From: Viscum album
Taxonomy: Eukaryota; Streptophyta; Magnoliopsida; Santalales; Viscaceae
Assembly (NCBI GenBank): GCA_963277665.1
Contig: OY728153.1
Coordinates: 267,876,250 to 267,940,249 of the forward strand
DNA: 64,000 bases
Direction of reading: 5' to 3'
Below the pieces are notes generated by a model. That model was given only the letters and a program-made list of their open reading frames with translations. It searched no databases and had not been told where the DNA came from. Shown piece by piece: positions 32,217-46,000 of the stretch. The position numbers and the translations under genes are program-made. Position 1 is the stretch's first letter. Each line of letters opens with the position of its first letter.

Positions 32217-35200
32217 GAAATATTTTTTAGGGTGTATCTAATTCCAATATTTATATATTATGTCATTAATTATTTTATCATAATGGTATTTTTAGTTTAA
32301 TTTTTTATTATTTCTTGTATTGATATGTTTATTAAATTTAAAAATGTGGTATACAATTTCACAACTTAATTTCTTTTCATTGGGTTATATCACTTCCTCA
32401 TTGTCATTAATATTATAATATTTTTTGTGTATTAAATTATTTAATCTCTATTAAGGTATATATATATTTTTTGTGTGGATATAAATATGAATCACATAAT
32501 ATATTCATTGATTTGTTTTCTACTCAATATTATGGATTTTTCAATGGTTTAATTCACAATCTCAATTTTTCTAGGATTTTTTACCTGTGACTTTACATTA
32601 AATGATATTAGGGGATAATTATATAATAAATAATTTAATTATAATATACTATATTTATTGATGATATTTACCATTTAATAATAAAATATTTCACTATTTG
32701 GTATTCAAAATGTTTCAGAAATAATTTTTAAGATAACCTGACCTCATTCCACTCTTTAGTTGCAGAACATATTTCCATCTAAAAATTCAATTTTCTAAAT
32801 AGGTTTTCAAAAAAAATTTAAACATTATATATGATTTGATAAAGATATATTTACCCTATTTTAAATTTATAAATTTTTTAAAAGGATTTTTATTATCACT
32901 TTTCATACAAGGCACTATAGTTATATTTTTACCTTGCAAGAGGAATGTTCTTTTTAACTTGTAAGACATGAAAATAATTAACATTATCATTTCTTTGAAT
33001 AATCCATTGAATGTAAAAATGTTTAAATTTGTTAAATAAAATGTTTCATTCAACGTTATTTTCAAATAAAATTTTTTTCCAAATTTTTTTCAAAATGAAA
33101 AAAAATATTTTTTGCTAGAATATTTTCAAAAAACCATTTTACAGTATTTCCATTCATCCAGAAAATCAACCCTCTATTTTTACACTACATTGGAATTGTT
33201 GTATTGATATCATCCTTGTTATTCTTGTAAATAGAGTATGAATTGTTTGGAAAAGTATAATAATGACATTAACTTCCATGATTCATTTTTTAATCCCCTT
33301 AAAATATTCACTTTCCTAATATTATTGGATAATAAAATATCCCTTAACTAGCCATATACTTTATCATGGATAATATTGTTGCTTAAAATGTATAACATTT
33401 TTAAATACATCAATTAATTTTAATATTATTTGATTATCTTGGTATGTGATTGATAAATCACTATTCTTTACTCAATATGGATATTTGATAAGACACACTT
33501 TTCATGAATTAAATAGATTATTATCTTTATAAACAATTCATTGGAATTGAATGACATCAGTGTGGACTGGTTATATATAACCCCTCGATGCATTTGTAGT
33601 CTTATAGGATGAATCAATTTTCTAGCCCAAACTAATAGGGTTTTCATGAAGTTTTTTTAAACAGTCTTATGAATGTTCTAGATGGTAAATTTACCATTTA
33701 TCTAGTAAACATGGTGTCCAGTAATTAATCATTTCATTCATTTTGTTTTAGTTATTATTTTCGGTCAGATTTTTTTCGTTGACATTCTCTATAGATAAAT
33801 CTCATTCTCAGTTTATTGATTAAATAAGGTGTGTTTTGGTGATTTTATATTCTATACTCTATGAATTATCTAGGTATTTTAATGGAATGTGTTTCAAGTT
33901 AATACCTTTCCATATTGTTTATACGAACTATTTGTTTCATATGGAATGTGTGTTTAGATATATAACGTTAAATATTTTCAATACACTTCATTCTCAGATT
34001 ATTGATTATATGGAATGTTTTTTAAGTTATTCACTTTCCATATTGATTATTCTAATTTATTCTCTATTTCTTCCACTGTACTTAATCCTTACTGTGCATT
34101 TGAGACCACCATTGTTTCTTCATTTACCTATGATTCAATATAGCGTAATAAAAAATATGTTCAATGATATACTATATATAATAAAGATATCATAAAAAAT
34201 TTAATATTGTAATTTTTTTCATTTTAAAGACAATACTCATGTAGGTATAAGGTTTACCATTATTATTAAACTAATTGGTCCTTTAGGATGAAATTAACAT
34301 TTAACTTATTCAAATTTAATGGTATACATACATGTGATCTAGTATTTTTGGGGTTTGGTTGCTACACTTGTGTAGATCCACCTCTCATATTGTCAAACAT
34401 GGAGATATTTTCATCTTTCCACTATCCATAAAAGGGGTTAATACACTAATGGTGCTCATTACATGATGTACGATTTATAAATTGAGGTTCTTGATAAGAT
34501 TATGTAAGAACCTAAAAAATTTAATTAAAAATGGCCATGATCATGTGGTCCTTTCATAAGGGGTGGTGACAGATGATATGTTTAATAATTTAATTTCATA
34601 TATGTGGGATGATTTTGTTGTTCATTTTAAGATCATGAAATGAGGATGTCTTCCCTGTAGTATAACGTCATGTAGTAAGGATATATGAACAAACATGAAA
34701 CAATACAAGATATCCTTTGGGAGATATTTCAATTATTGGGGGAATTTAGATGTAGGGAACAACTTTTATTCATGAACAAGATAATTGATGGGTAGAAATA
34801 TACTGGACACATTCATTCATTTATTTATCTTAAACTTACACAATCTATACATAGATCTTACTCATATGTAGGAACAATTATTCTTTATAAATTTCCATCT
34901 TTAAATAGTGTTATACACTATTTTTATGTATTGTAATCCCTAGGTTTCCCTATATATATATTACGGTCAGTAAATTTATATAATAAACCCTATTAAGGGG
35001 ATCCCTCTACATAGATATGACTCATATACAAGGGATAAGTGTATTCCATTTTATTCCCATAGTTAGTCTCAACACACAAGTCAGCAAAGGTGTCCTTTTC
35101 ATAGTTCATTCTTATACATAACTTGGTTTATTTAAATTATTCATTATAGAATGCAGTTGAAAATGTCACCCTGAGAAATGATTCATAGGTTTGATGTCAT

Positions 35201-35263
35201 GCTTTAAGAATTTTTTTGTATATTAGTATGGATCATTTTCATTTAGTTTAACATCATGAAACT
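32217..35263 (+). mobile_element. Q-family relic, copy 0: LTR end plus internal part
   Basis: Begins exactly where P's LTR ends, so P was probably inserted into this older copy. 32217-34200 aligns by eye with 38170-40100 and with 45900-46945 plus 58581-59500. Shared landmarks include attgggttatatcacttcctcattgtcattaatatta (32372), the cluster near 33572 (tatataacccctcgatgcat) and cactgtacttaatccttactg (34073). 34338-34390 resembles 59600-59650, so it is probably internal sequence. 34840-35110 holds two weak copies of a unit related to the 143-bp repeat at 60610-62060. No coding sequence is seen; the 119-codon ORF at 33836 looks incidental. Confidence 0.5.
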
Positions 35264-36625
35264 TATAATAACCCAAAATTATAAAATAAGAACATTGTAT
35301 TTGGTAGCATAGATGACACAAAATACCATGCATATAAGGGAATATAATTTAACGAGACATTAAAATATAATTAAAATTTGAAATAAATTAAACATATAGC
35401 ATTAAATAAATGCAAGGATGAGTTACTTTACCGGACATGAAACAATGACTTTTTTTGATTTCTTGTGTTACACGTCAGACCTAGTTTTATGAGGAAAAAA
35501 TATATTTATTAAAAATATTATTCTTAAATATCATCAGATATATCCTAGAAATTAAAAAAGTGGTTATGCATAATAATAACTAACTTATGAAAATTTAATA
35601 TGTAGAATAGCATAAATTTAATTCATTGGTGTCCAATTAATTTTAAATGAATATAACATCCAATTAAGTATAAAGTTAAATTTTAATAAAACACAATTTT
35701 TATTACCACAAAGATGTTTTATCCTAACAAATAAATTAATTAAATTTTTTTATTGGTATTAATATAAAATATATATATATTATTAAATCAAATAAATTTT
35801 ATATTAAACTAATTGTTATGATAGTCATATGACATGGAAAAGGCCAATATATTTCATAAAAATCAATAATTTTCTACAAGAACTTATAATGCCTTTTTTT
35901 GAAAACCTATTTTAACTGATATTTTTGGAACTTTTATAAATATTATATGTCAAAATAGATTTTATTTTTTTAATGGGGAATTTTAAATTTTATCATTGGT
36001 TGAATTTTTTTCATTTTTGGGAGGACCTACATTTTTAATGAATATTGAAAAATACTGATTTTTAATTCAAACTATTATTTTGTAAAATTTATTTATAAGA
36101 TAATATTATATTTAAATTTTGGTAAAAAGTAAAATTATATAAATTATATATAAATTAATACAATTTAGTTCATTTTAATCTATTTCACTTTAAAATTTTA
36201 TATAAAATCATATCAAAATTTTGAACAATATACATTTAAAACCTTATTTTTCCTCCCGTATATGAGATTTATTTTAAAATAATTTCATCAACTTATATAT
36301 TTGTAATACGTAAAAATGTAATCCAGATTATCAAAATAATAGTTTATAATTCCTAATAACTGGATTTTAAATTTTTATGAAAAATCTTATTCAGTATTTA
36401 CAATTAATTAAACGATCAAGTGAAAAATTAGCTTAATGAGGGACTAGACCATAAAATTAATGGAAAAATGAAATGTAAGCATGGTAAAAAACCATTGGAT
36501 TTCCATATTTATATACTATATTACCTTTTATCAAATTTATATCATTATTAGAGACACATTTTATCAAAAACAATTGGGGGTAATTCCCTTTTCATATCAT
36601 TTCAATAATTACACTCCTAATCCAC

Positions 36626-36633
36626 TATAAAAA
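36626..36633 (+). promoter_or_regulatory. TATA box of Q LTR copy 1
   Basis: TATAAAAA followed by gggactcaccctcct, positionally equivalent to the F1 TATA box with its C-rich follow-up. In copy 2 the same place reads TATGAAAAAG (44356), a mutated box. Confidence 0.5.
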
Positions 36634-37344
36634 GGGACTCACCCTCCTGCTGACTCACACCTATAAAGAATCATTGGATACACCTAGACATTAAAAAATT
36701 GATCTCAAACCCCCCCAATCATATAATCCTCCCTTTTCTATAAATCCATCCAAGGTATTTCTTTGGTTAAAATAAAAGTAGTTACCCGATTGAGAGATAA
36801 GATCCATCCTCAGTCCCATTTTCTTTATTTTCATTGAACGACCCCAAAATTAATATTACTAATATATTATATAATTAATAAGTACCCATAATATACATAG
36901 ATTTTTTTATTCTATGTTTTTTACCTAAAGATACAAAAACTTCAATATAATGGGTAAGTAAATTACTCTTTATGTGTGTAGAGAACAACCGCCTCACAAA
37001 ACGATATCATTTATTCCCCCTTACAACCACAAATTTATTGTATTATGAAGAAAAAAGGTTCATATATGATATATATCATATATATAATGTATTTATTGTT
37101 CAATATTATTTATATTACAAATTCCATTGTGATTTACATTTTGTGTAAATACGATAACATCATTTATGGAATTGTTGACTAGATCCTCCACCAAGCAATG
37201 CGATTCGTTCACATTTTACATTGAACATATAATGTTGGAGTTTTATAAACCTATATTACATAAATAGTATATATTAAATATAATATACATATATATATAA
37301 TTAAATTTTTATTCTATAATATATAGAAATTAATTTAAATCAGT

Positions 37345-37387
37345 GTTCATGCGTACATACGGCCTACCATCTCCATGAACAGTGCAT
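37345..37387 (+). repeat. Conserved LTR stem-loop motif (Q copy 1)
   Basis: gttcatgcgtacatacggcc then taccatctccatgaac: both 7-base outer arms are perfect complements and the core palindrome differs at one base. It lies about 715 bases downstream of the TATA box, as in F1. Confidence 0.65.
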
Positions 37388-40300
37388 TTCATTTCTTATC
37401 TCCCAATATTATGAATTATTATAATTACATTTAAATTGAATATAAATGATACTTAAATAATTTCATACATTATATATATGATTAAATCATGATATATGTA
37501 ATAGTAGTAAAATGTAATAAGTCAAAACATACCAAAAGAACAAGGAAATTAACACCCAAATCAGTAAAAATAATGACAGTTTACAAACAAACGGATACTA
37601 AGATATTATAAAAATATAATATATGATATAATAAATAATAGTATTGTTATATGATATTCTATAAACATGTTGAAAACAATTATACATGAGATTAATGTAT
37701 GATCACCTGATATGAAATGCATGGTAAGGGATTCTTGTCTCACTTTTCATTCCATGAGGCATACACCATATTCACCACTTATTTATTTTGTGTTGTTAAT
37801 AGAGAGGATACATTATATTTTATTTCATGAATAAATTTTTATTTATCTATTTTATAGTTTCATTTGAAATTATATATTTCATAGGGATTTAAATTCATAT
37901 TCACTAGGTAGTCAGAGATTTTCATCTCACTTTTTACATCTATTAGATAAATGTCATATTCACCACTTAATTTATTTCTATAGTGTACCTACTACCCATT
38001 TTGGATAAATTATATAATGGATTACATTATCTTCATTGTATTTATATTTTCGTTCATGTTTATTATGATTCAAATGTTTCATATAGGTATGGGAGAAATT
38101 GAAATATTTAATGATTATTTTCCTCAATAATGTTTTTAAGGATCTTTCAATGCAATTTTAATTATTTGAGGCATAATTTTTTGTTTCACACCTAACTTAT
38201 TTAATATTGGGTACACACTGCCACTTTGACTTGTAATATCATTATTCATTCATTCATCATGTTAATTTTAGTTTTTAATTGAATTATTTATTTTATAGAT
38301 ATTTGAGTCAAAAGTTACCAAGTGGAAAATAATTTCATAACTGAATTTATATTAATTGGGTTATGTTACTTCCTCATTATCATTAATATTATATGAATAA
38401 ATGTATAATGAATTTTAATATCTATTTATGTATTTCCACTCCTTTATGTGGAATTACATTGATACACATTATCTACTCATTGATTGATTTTCATTTCAAT
38501 ATTATAATCTTTTCAAGGGTTTACATTACAATCTCATTTTATTCAGGATTATTTACACCTAAATATCCATTACAGGATATTTTTGATAATTTTCTAACAA
38601 AACATTTAATGTTATTCCCCTTTGATCATTAATGGATGTTATCATGCCACAATACCATTTTCCACTCCTTGCTAAATTAAATGTTTTAGGTCTAATTAAT
38701 GAAAATATGACATCATTTATCTCATTAGTTGGAGAACATATTTTCTTATAAAAAATTATTTTCGCAAATGGTTTTTAGAAATATTTTTATCCATTCCATA
38801 ATGATTTATTAAGGATAATTTTCTAATTTTTTTCTTTTATACATTTTTCAATGGAATATTTTTACTGTTTCTTAAACAATCCTTTTTTCAATCCTATTAC
38901 TATGAAAATAGAATATTGTATTTTCATTGTACACTAGGTAAGAATTTACCCTCATTAATTGCATAGAAGCTTCCTTTGAAAATTTAATAGGATTATTTTT
39001 AATTATTTTTCTTATAATTGATTTTTACGGAAAAGTATTTTAAAAATTCTTATTCAAAACTGAATGTTTATTTTCCACAAAAATTCTTTCAAAATTTTAT
39101 TTTTCATAAATGGAAACAACACTTTATTTTACTCCATATGGGATATGATATATTGAAATAGTATTTATTATTCTAATGGATGGTTCATTATTCCTTTATC
39201 GTAGGATTGTATTGATATTGAATATCTTGATTCCCTTTTCCCCTTTGAAATATTCAATTTATTATGATCATTGAAAATTATGATTCCAATCAATATCCCA
39301 ACCATTTATCTACGATATTAAGATATCCTTATCCATATTTAATTTTTACGTATGTTTTTTACTTGATATTTATTTTATTAATTAGGAAAATATTGATAAA
39401 TATGTTCATTTAGTTCATATAGATATTTGATAAGGTACATTATTAAATACATTGTTTGATATATGAATAATGATTATGAAAAGTATGACACGTGGGGGGC
39501 TTGGTTATATATATCCCCTTGAAGCATCAATTATCTCATGAGATGAACCCATTGGATAGCCTTAGCTAATGGGTTTTTACCCAATATGATGAAAGATAAC
39601 TATTGAATGGTCTTTACAGTAAAGGAAACATGTACCTACGAAACATGTCTTCCTATATTTAAGAATTTATTTTATTTAGTTTCCATTGTAATTTTTCAAT
39701 AATATTTTACATTGACATATGTATTGATGAATTTCATTATAATCTCATTGATGAAACTGAATGTGTTTTAGTTTCTTAATTTATATATAGATTATTATAT
39801 GTCCGTTTATTTTAATGGAATGTGTTTGTAGTTTTTTACCACACCATTTTATACATAATTACATCATATATTATTGATTACGTGGAATACCTCTTCAGTT
39901 ATTATGTTCCCTTAAGGACTATTCTCATTGATTTATTATTTCCTATGCTATACTTGACCTTACTGGTCATTTGAGCCCACCCTTATTATTTCCCTTCCCT
40001 GGGAATCCAATAATATTACTATGAAAGATATGAAATGATATTCTATATTGAATAATGTTATCATCATCAAGTAAAAGAAAAAATTATATTATAATTAGTG
40101 TATTTATTTATGTTACAAGACTCTTGTATGTGTCTAGATTTCTAGAAAATATAACTCTTTGTTCAATCTGGATTTGATTCCTTTTAATCATGATAATATA
40201 AGGGTAGTATCCATATGCTCAAGGAATTCAATACTATGGTCGCTATAATTGGTATGAGAGGATGTTTAGTTGCAATATTGTGAACCATATTTCGAAAAAA

Positions 40301-40804
40301 GTTATAGAACATAGTCCTAAGGTATAATTTGAGGATAAGTATATAAGAACATCTTATAATTTTGGTGAGGTATAGATTATGTTGTTATTTATAGAAATAC
40401 ATCTATTTATGGAAACTAATTATGGATGTTGTTTGAGTATAAAAATACCTAGGGTAAATATCATTGACCTGGTGGTTTGGGATTGGCTTGAAAAAAACGT
40501 TGCATAATAAAATTGGCCTTACGGTGAAACCAATTTGAAAATCATCACAAATATATAAATGATAATTCACATTTTCAATAAAAATCATTATGAAGGATTT
40601 TAATAGATAATTAAAATAAATGACCAATGTTAAAACATAGACCAAGGAAAGAAATTTGTTGATAAACAAAGGATGAAATATTTAGTTATTGGGGTTGTAT
40701 TGAAAAACAGATCTCAAATGTTATTTATTGATTAACCTTATTTCAAACATGTACTTCTTATGTATTTTGGAAATTATATTAATATGGTCTTGTAAAAGGG
40801 AAAA

Positions 40805-40910
40805 CTATATACTAGGTGACAACCCATAAATCCTAGTAAGACCATGGGACATGAACCCATCACCGAAGGAAGATAAGGGATTCTTTACGACCACTAGCCT
40901 ATGCGATATA
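40805..40910 (-). repeat. tRNA-derived SINE-like relic
   Basis: On the minus strand AGGCTAGTGGTCGTAAAG (40884-40901) is A-box-like and GGGTTCATGTCCC (40846-40858) is B-box-like, about 30 bases apart. The overall pattern matches the segment at 3440-3560. No full tRNA cloverleaf is evident. Confidence 0.4.
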
Positions 40911-41187
40911 CTGTTTAATGTTTATTTATTTTTATTTTAAAAAACTAATAATAGATATTAATGATTAATAGGTTGTGTTTTTTAGGATTATAGATAAATG
41001 TGTTGACCATATTGAATTCGGAGAATATTTGGAGGCAAATATTTATACTTTTCACTCATTTATGGTTCTTAAGATATATTAAAAGAGTATTATAATGCTT
41101 CAGGAATCAATGTTATCTTTTGAATATCCATTTCATAAAGTAATGGATGAATTGGAAATTGATCAAATAATAACCAGAGGATAAAAT

Positions 41188-41211
41188 ATTATATATATAT
41201 ATATATATATA
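41188..41211. repeat. (AT)n microsatellite
   Basis: About eleven uninterrupted AT dinucleotides in AT-rich sequence. Confidence 0.85.
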
Positions 41212-41539
41212 ATTATCATGTAATTATATTTCATTAAATTATTGCTCAATAAAAGATCTCTTAAAGAATAGGAACAGGATCTCAAAATTTTTTGTCTTGA
41301 TACCCTATTTTTTAAATGCATGGTCTTCTAAATTGTAATAGATTAATGGCATTGAAACTCTCAACATTCCATTCCTCTTTCAATTTTGTTATTTATGACC
41401 TTAATTACTCCGTATAAATATTTATATTGTTCCTTTATGTATGTATGTCTACTTTCCAATAAGGATCTTCAACATAGGGACCTAGTAATCACCCTATCTA
41501 TATTTTTGTATTTTCTAAGGACACTTTTTAAGGGGTTAG

Positions 41540-42830
41540 TGAGAACCCTTACAAAAACACCAAAATCAAATTTCAAAATTCAAATCAAACAACACTCCTA
41601 ATCCAATACAACCATTACCACCGTTCAAAAATCCACATAATTCAAATTTCAAAAATCATCACCCATCTCATCACACGCTAGCCTCGAAACCAAAATTTCC
41701 ATCATCACTAACACCAATTTCTGCATCATCATCACCCCTCGATGTCAATGTTACACTGGTATCATCGCCGTCATCATTGTCTCTACATCACTGGCGAGAA
41801 CAAAAAAACAACAGATGTGAGAATATAGAAGTCAAAAGGAAAGAATCATAAAAAAACACATACGTGAAACCCAAAGGAATCGCGAGCTATGTTCACACAT
41901 GTCAGGTGATGTCCCAATGACATCCTTATCAACATGAGATACCGCCGATGTTCCCATATTTCCCAATCCAATCGGAGCCAATAAAAAAAGGAAAATAATA
42001 AAGAAAACTTCAACCTCATCGCCTTCAAAACAACAACAATGTCTCCAAGAGCCTTCATCAAATGAGATCACAACCAAATGAAACAAACATCTTCACACAA
42101 AACAAAACAGACCTGAAACAAACCATGACTGCCACTGAAGGCTGCTTTCCTCTACACATACACGAAGAAGCACTGAACCGAAAAATCATCAAACAAAAGA
42201 GGACCATCGTAGCTCGGGATGAAGCCTGCAATAGAAGAGCCACCTAGAAACCCATCGACCAATCGAACTGCACTTCCCAAAGCATACCTGAAACCATCGT
42301 GGAAGACTGACATGGAGTGAAATTAAAGCTCCAAAAGCTAGAGTAGTGGTAAAATTGTGCTAGAATATCACTAAAAAGAACAACCTCAACATAGTCGCCA
42401 ACATGGACCATCTAAACCACATCCTTGCGAAAATAAACCCTAAAAACCCGATGAAACTGAGCTCGCACTTAGAAAATCTCCTTGAGAAAACCGGCGCAAC
42501 AAACCAAAGTGGGGTTGGAAACATGGCTATTGGGATGAAAGGGCACAAGAAGAACAAACAGAGGCTTGGACCTGGGGGAAAGGCCATAAATGTGTCTAAA
42601 TTGGAACAATGAATAAATGAATAAAATAAACAAACCAGAGTTCTAGGAGAACAAGGGAGAGGGGGAAAAGGGGGAGGGATAATGAAAGAGGGAGGAAAGG
42701 GGGAAGGAGAAGATGGAAGTGGTGCGCCGTCCTCCCCCCACCGAGGAACCACCGAGGAACCCTAGCAGAAAGCGGTGGGGGAGAGAAGCTGCTCAGAGGT
42801 GAAAATCCCAAGAATAATGCATATGGACCA
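41540..42830. other. GC-richer island of unknown origin
   Basis: A 1.3-kb block whose composition differs from the AT-rich Q sequence on both sides. Its right end (42640-42800) is strongly strand-asymmetric: purine-rich on plus, CT-rich on minus, with the phrase ccaccgaggaac repeated in tandem at 42740-42763. On the minus strand this reads like the CT-rich 5' untranslated leader of a plant gene, LINE or gene-capturing transposon. The longest ORF (130 codons, minus, 42360-42752) is low-complexity Pro/Phe/Ser and probably not a protein. I could not find terminal repeats or a target duplication. Confidence 0.4.
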
Positions 42831-43000
42831 AGTTATATTTTAGTCTAGGTGAACTTTTTTACATCCCTTTATTTATTTTCCATAGGATTTTCAACGAACC
42901 GTTATCCTGATGATGGATTTAAACATATGAAATATAAAACAATTTATTACTCTTTTTGAATTTAAAATGATTGTACATAATTTACTTACTATATTAAGAA

Positions 43001-46000
43001 TTTAATTCCTCAAAATTCAAAATAAATATCATTATATTTGATAGTGTGTATGACACACAACACAAAGTACATACAAAAATATAATATCCTAAGACATTAA
43101 AATTTAGTTAATAATCAATATAAATTAAATATATATATGTTAATCCACATGATGATGATTTTTCTTACATTACATGCAAAAAAGACATTCTTTGATATCT
43201 TGAATTACACGCAAGATCGTGTTTTAATGAAAAAAAATATATTAATAAAAATAATTTAAAATAAAATATTATAATCTATTCTTTAAATTTGTGGTTATTA
43301 ATATTATAAAGTAATTTTTGAAAAATTATATTTTATAAAAACATAAATAAATTTATTGGTTACAAATTAATTTGAAATGAATATAAGAACTAATTGAATA
43401 TAAAGGGAATGTTTTTATAGAAATCTATTTTTATACCCTAAAAGTTTTTTTATCCTAATAAATTAAATTAATTAAAATTACTGAGAGGTATTAATTTAAT
43501 ATATTTATTATATACTCAATCAAATATTTTTAATATTCATCTAATAGATGTGATAGTTATAAGAAAAGAACAAACCCAATAGTTTACATTCGACGCAATA
43601 TTTTTTAAATGGGATTTTATAACCTTTTAATAGATTACCTATTTGAAATTCCATTATTATCAAATTAATAAAAATAATATGTCAAAATAAAATTATTTTC
43701 TGAATTATTAATTTTAAAATTTTCTTATATTGAATCTTTGGTATTTTTTAATGAGTTTTATTTTTTGATAAATAATTAAAAATACTGAACTGTAATTCCA
43801 AAACTACTATAATTTTTTTATAAGGTAAATTTGTATATTATATTATTTTAAATGTCAAAATATACTAATTATATATCAATTAATTCAATTTAGGTCATTA
43901 TAATCAATTTAACTGTTAAAATGTATATAAAAAATAGAAATCATTTCAAAACATTTCAATACAAACCTACATTCCCATCCTATCTAGTTGATAATATTTA
44001 ATTTAATTTATGCAACTTCTATTGTTGGAATATAGAAAAGTGAAATCTATATTTTTAATTAGAATAATTTACAATTTCTAATAGTTTAAAAGAAAATTTG
44101 ACCAAAATTATTCATGAGAGTAATTAAAATTAATTTCAACGATTAAGTGAAAACAATTATCTTAGAAATGGACAATACCTTCAACACTGGGGCCAAAATG
44201 ACCCATACATTAGTCATAAATCCATTGGATGGACATATTTGGAAAATTTATTATGTTTTTTCTAATTATTAAAATTATTAGATCCACTTTTCCTTTTAAA
44301 AAAATGGATGTAATTTTGTTTTCCAAAATTTAAAAGAATTCCACTCATCCTCTACTATGAAAAAGTACTCACCACTCCAACATCATCAGACCTCTTATAG
44401 CACTTTAGATACACTAATATCTTCTCAAGTAGCTCATAAAAATCCCCACTATTATGAGGATTCTATATTTGTGTAGATATCCATCCAAAGAAACCCTTTG
44501 TTCTGAACTAAATAGTGTTACCCATATAAGAGTTAACATCATTATTTATGAACTTTTATTTTAACTACACTAATCAAAACATAAAATATTCATATTACAT
44601 GAGTATATAATAAAAAATAATCCTAAATATATTTTTAATTTTTTATTATATGGTTTAGACCTACACATACACACACATCTATATGAGGGATAATGAACAT
44701 GACATTTATGTTTACGGTGAACCAGCACCTCGCAAAATTATGTCAATCATTTTTAATTACCACTTATCAAGATTTGGCATTATGATAAAAAACTATCTAT
44801 ATACTATATATTATAATTATAATTTATTTATGCTTCATTAATCTATATATAACACACAACCTTATTCATTTCATTTTTTGTAAAAATGATTGCATCATTT
44901 GTGGAAGTGTGGACTACGACCTCATCAATGCGATGTGATTTATTCATGCTATACATGTAATGTATAAAGAAATTTTTTAATAAAAATAATTGAAATATGT
45001 GTAATAAATATGGTACTATAATTTTAATATAAATTTCTATAATATAATTTTAATTATTTTAAATATGGAAATGAAATGAAAAGCGTGTTTATGAGTACGT
45101 ACGACCTACCGTCTACATGAATTGTGCATTTCATTTACTATTTAAAATTATTATGGATTATACTAAATACTTTTAAAATAAAAAAATGTGATAAAAAAAT
45201 ACATTTTTTAAATTATAGATATTATTATATCATGATCCAATTACTAAGGAAAACAATTTACATGTGAAAACATACTTAAAGAACTGGGGAATTAACACCT
45301 GAAATAGTGATAAGAATGAACGTTTAATAACAATGTGGTATTAATATATTATAAAAAGATAATATATGACTTCATTAATATTAATATGGTCCTATAATAA
45401 GTTATTGAAATATTTATAACTATTATAAAGTAGTTTAAAGGATGATCGTCTGAACAAAATTGCAAGTTAAGTGATTCTTGTCTAACTTTTCATTCAATGA
45501 CGCATACACCGTTTTCACAACTTATTTATTTTATGTTGTGTATATACTATCACTATTTTACTTTTTATCATGTATAAAAATATATTTTAATGTTATTCAT
45601 ATTTTTATTTGAATGTATTTCTTTTTTGGGGATTATAATTTAAAATTTACCAAGTAGTATGGGATTTTCATCTAACTTTTTATATATGTGATATAAATTT
45701 CCTATTCATCACTTACTTCTTTTGTGAGGTGTATATACTACCCCTTTTTGATATATTATATCATGGATTATTTTTTTTGGATTGTTTATTTTTTATATTC
45801 ATGGGTATTATTATTTAAATTCATCAAGGTGGAATAGAACACTTTGGAATGTTAAATGTTCATTTTCCTCAAAAATATTTTTAATGATCATTCAATTATA
45901 TTTCTATTAATTTAGGTAGAATTTGTTATTATGTACCTAATTTATTATATATATATATAGTGTAAATAAATCTAATTTTACATTTAATACCGTTATTCAT

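Larger units (their letters stand above)
35264..40100 (+). mobile_element. Q-family LTR, copy 1
   Basis: Non-coding AT-rich block that starts with a degenerate TGTNANNACCCAAAA-like end and matches copy 2 (from about 43001) over its full length. Landmarks are aaaatactg near 36045, a TATA box (TATAAAAA, 36626-36633), the region aaaataaaagtagttacccgattg (36769), the stem-loop motif (37345-37387), two tandem-like blocks at 37720-37800 and 37905-37985, and the end cluster 39510-39990. Up to the stem-loop it also aligns with P and F1, so Q is a sister family. The 3' boundary near 40100 is approximate. Confidence 0.5.
40101..41539 (+). other. AT-rich Q internal-like sequence, no gene
   Basis: No coding sequence is found. 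The stretch holds a tRNA-like relic on the minus strand at 40805-40910 and an (AT)n microsatellite at about 41188-41211. Short ORFs (for example 88 codons at 40403-40669) have no recognisable motif and the base composition of their surroundings. Confidence 0.4.

Noticed and set aside
33836..34195. 119-codon ORF in Q sequence
   Set aside because: Composition is that of translated AT-rich DNA, and the aligned Q copies 1 and 2 do not keep the frame.
42360..42752. 130-codon minus-strand ORF in the GC-richer island
   Set aside because: Low-complexity Pro/Phe/Ser translation of a CT-rich leader-like stretch; no domain.
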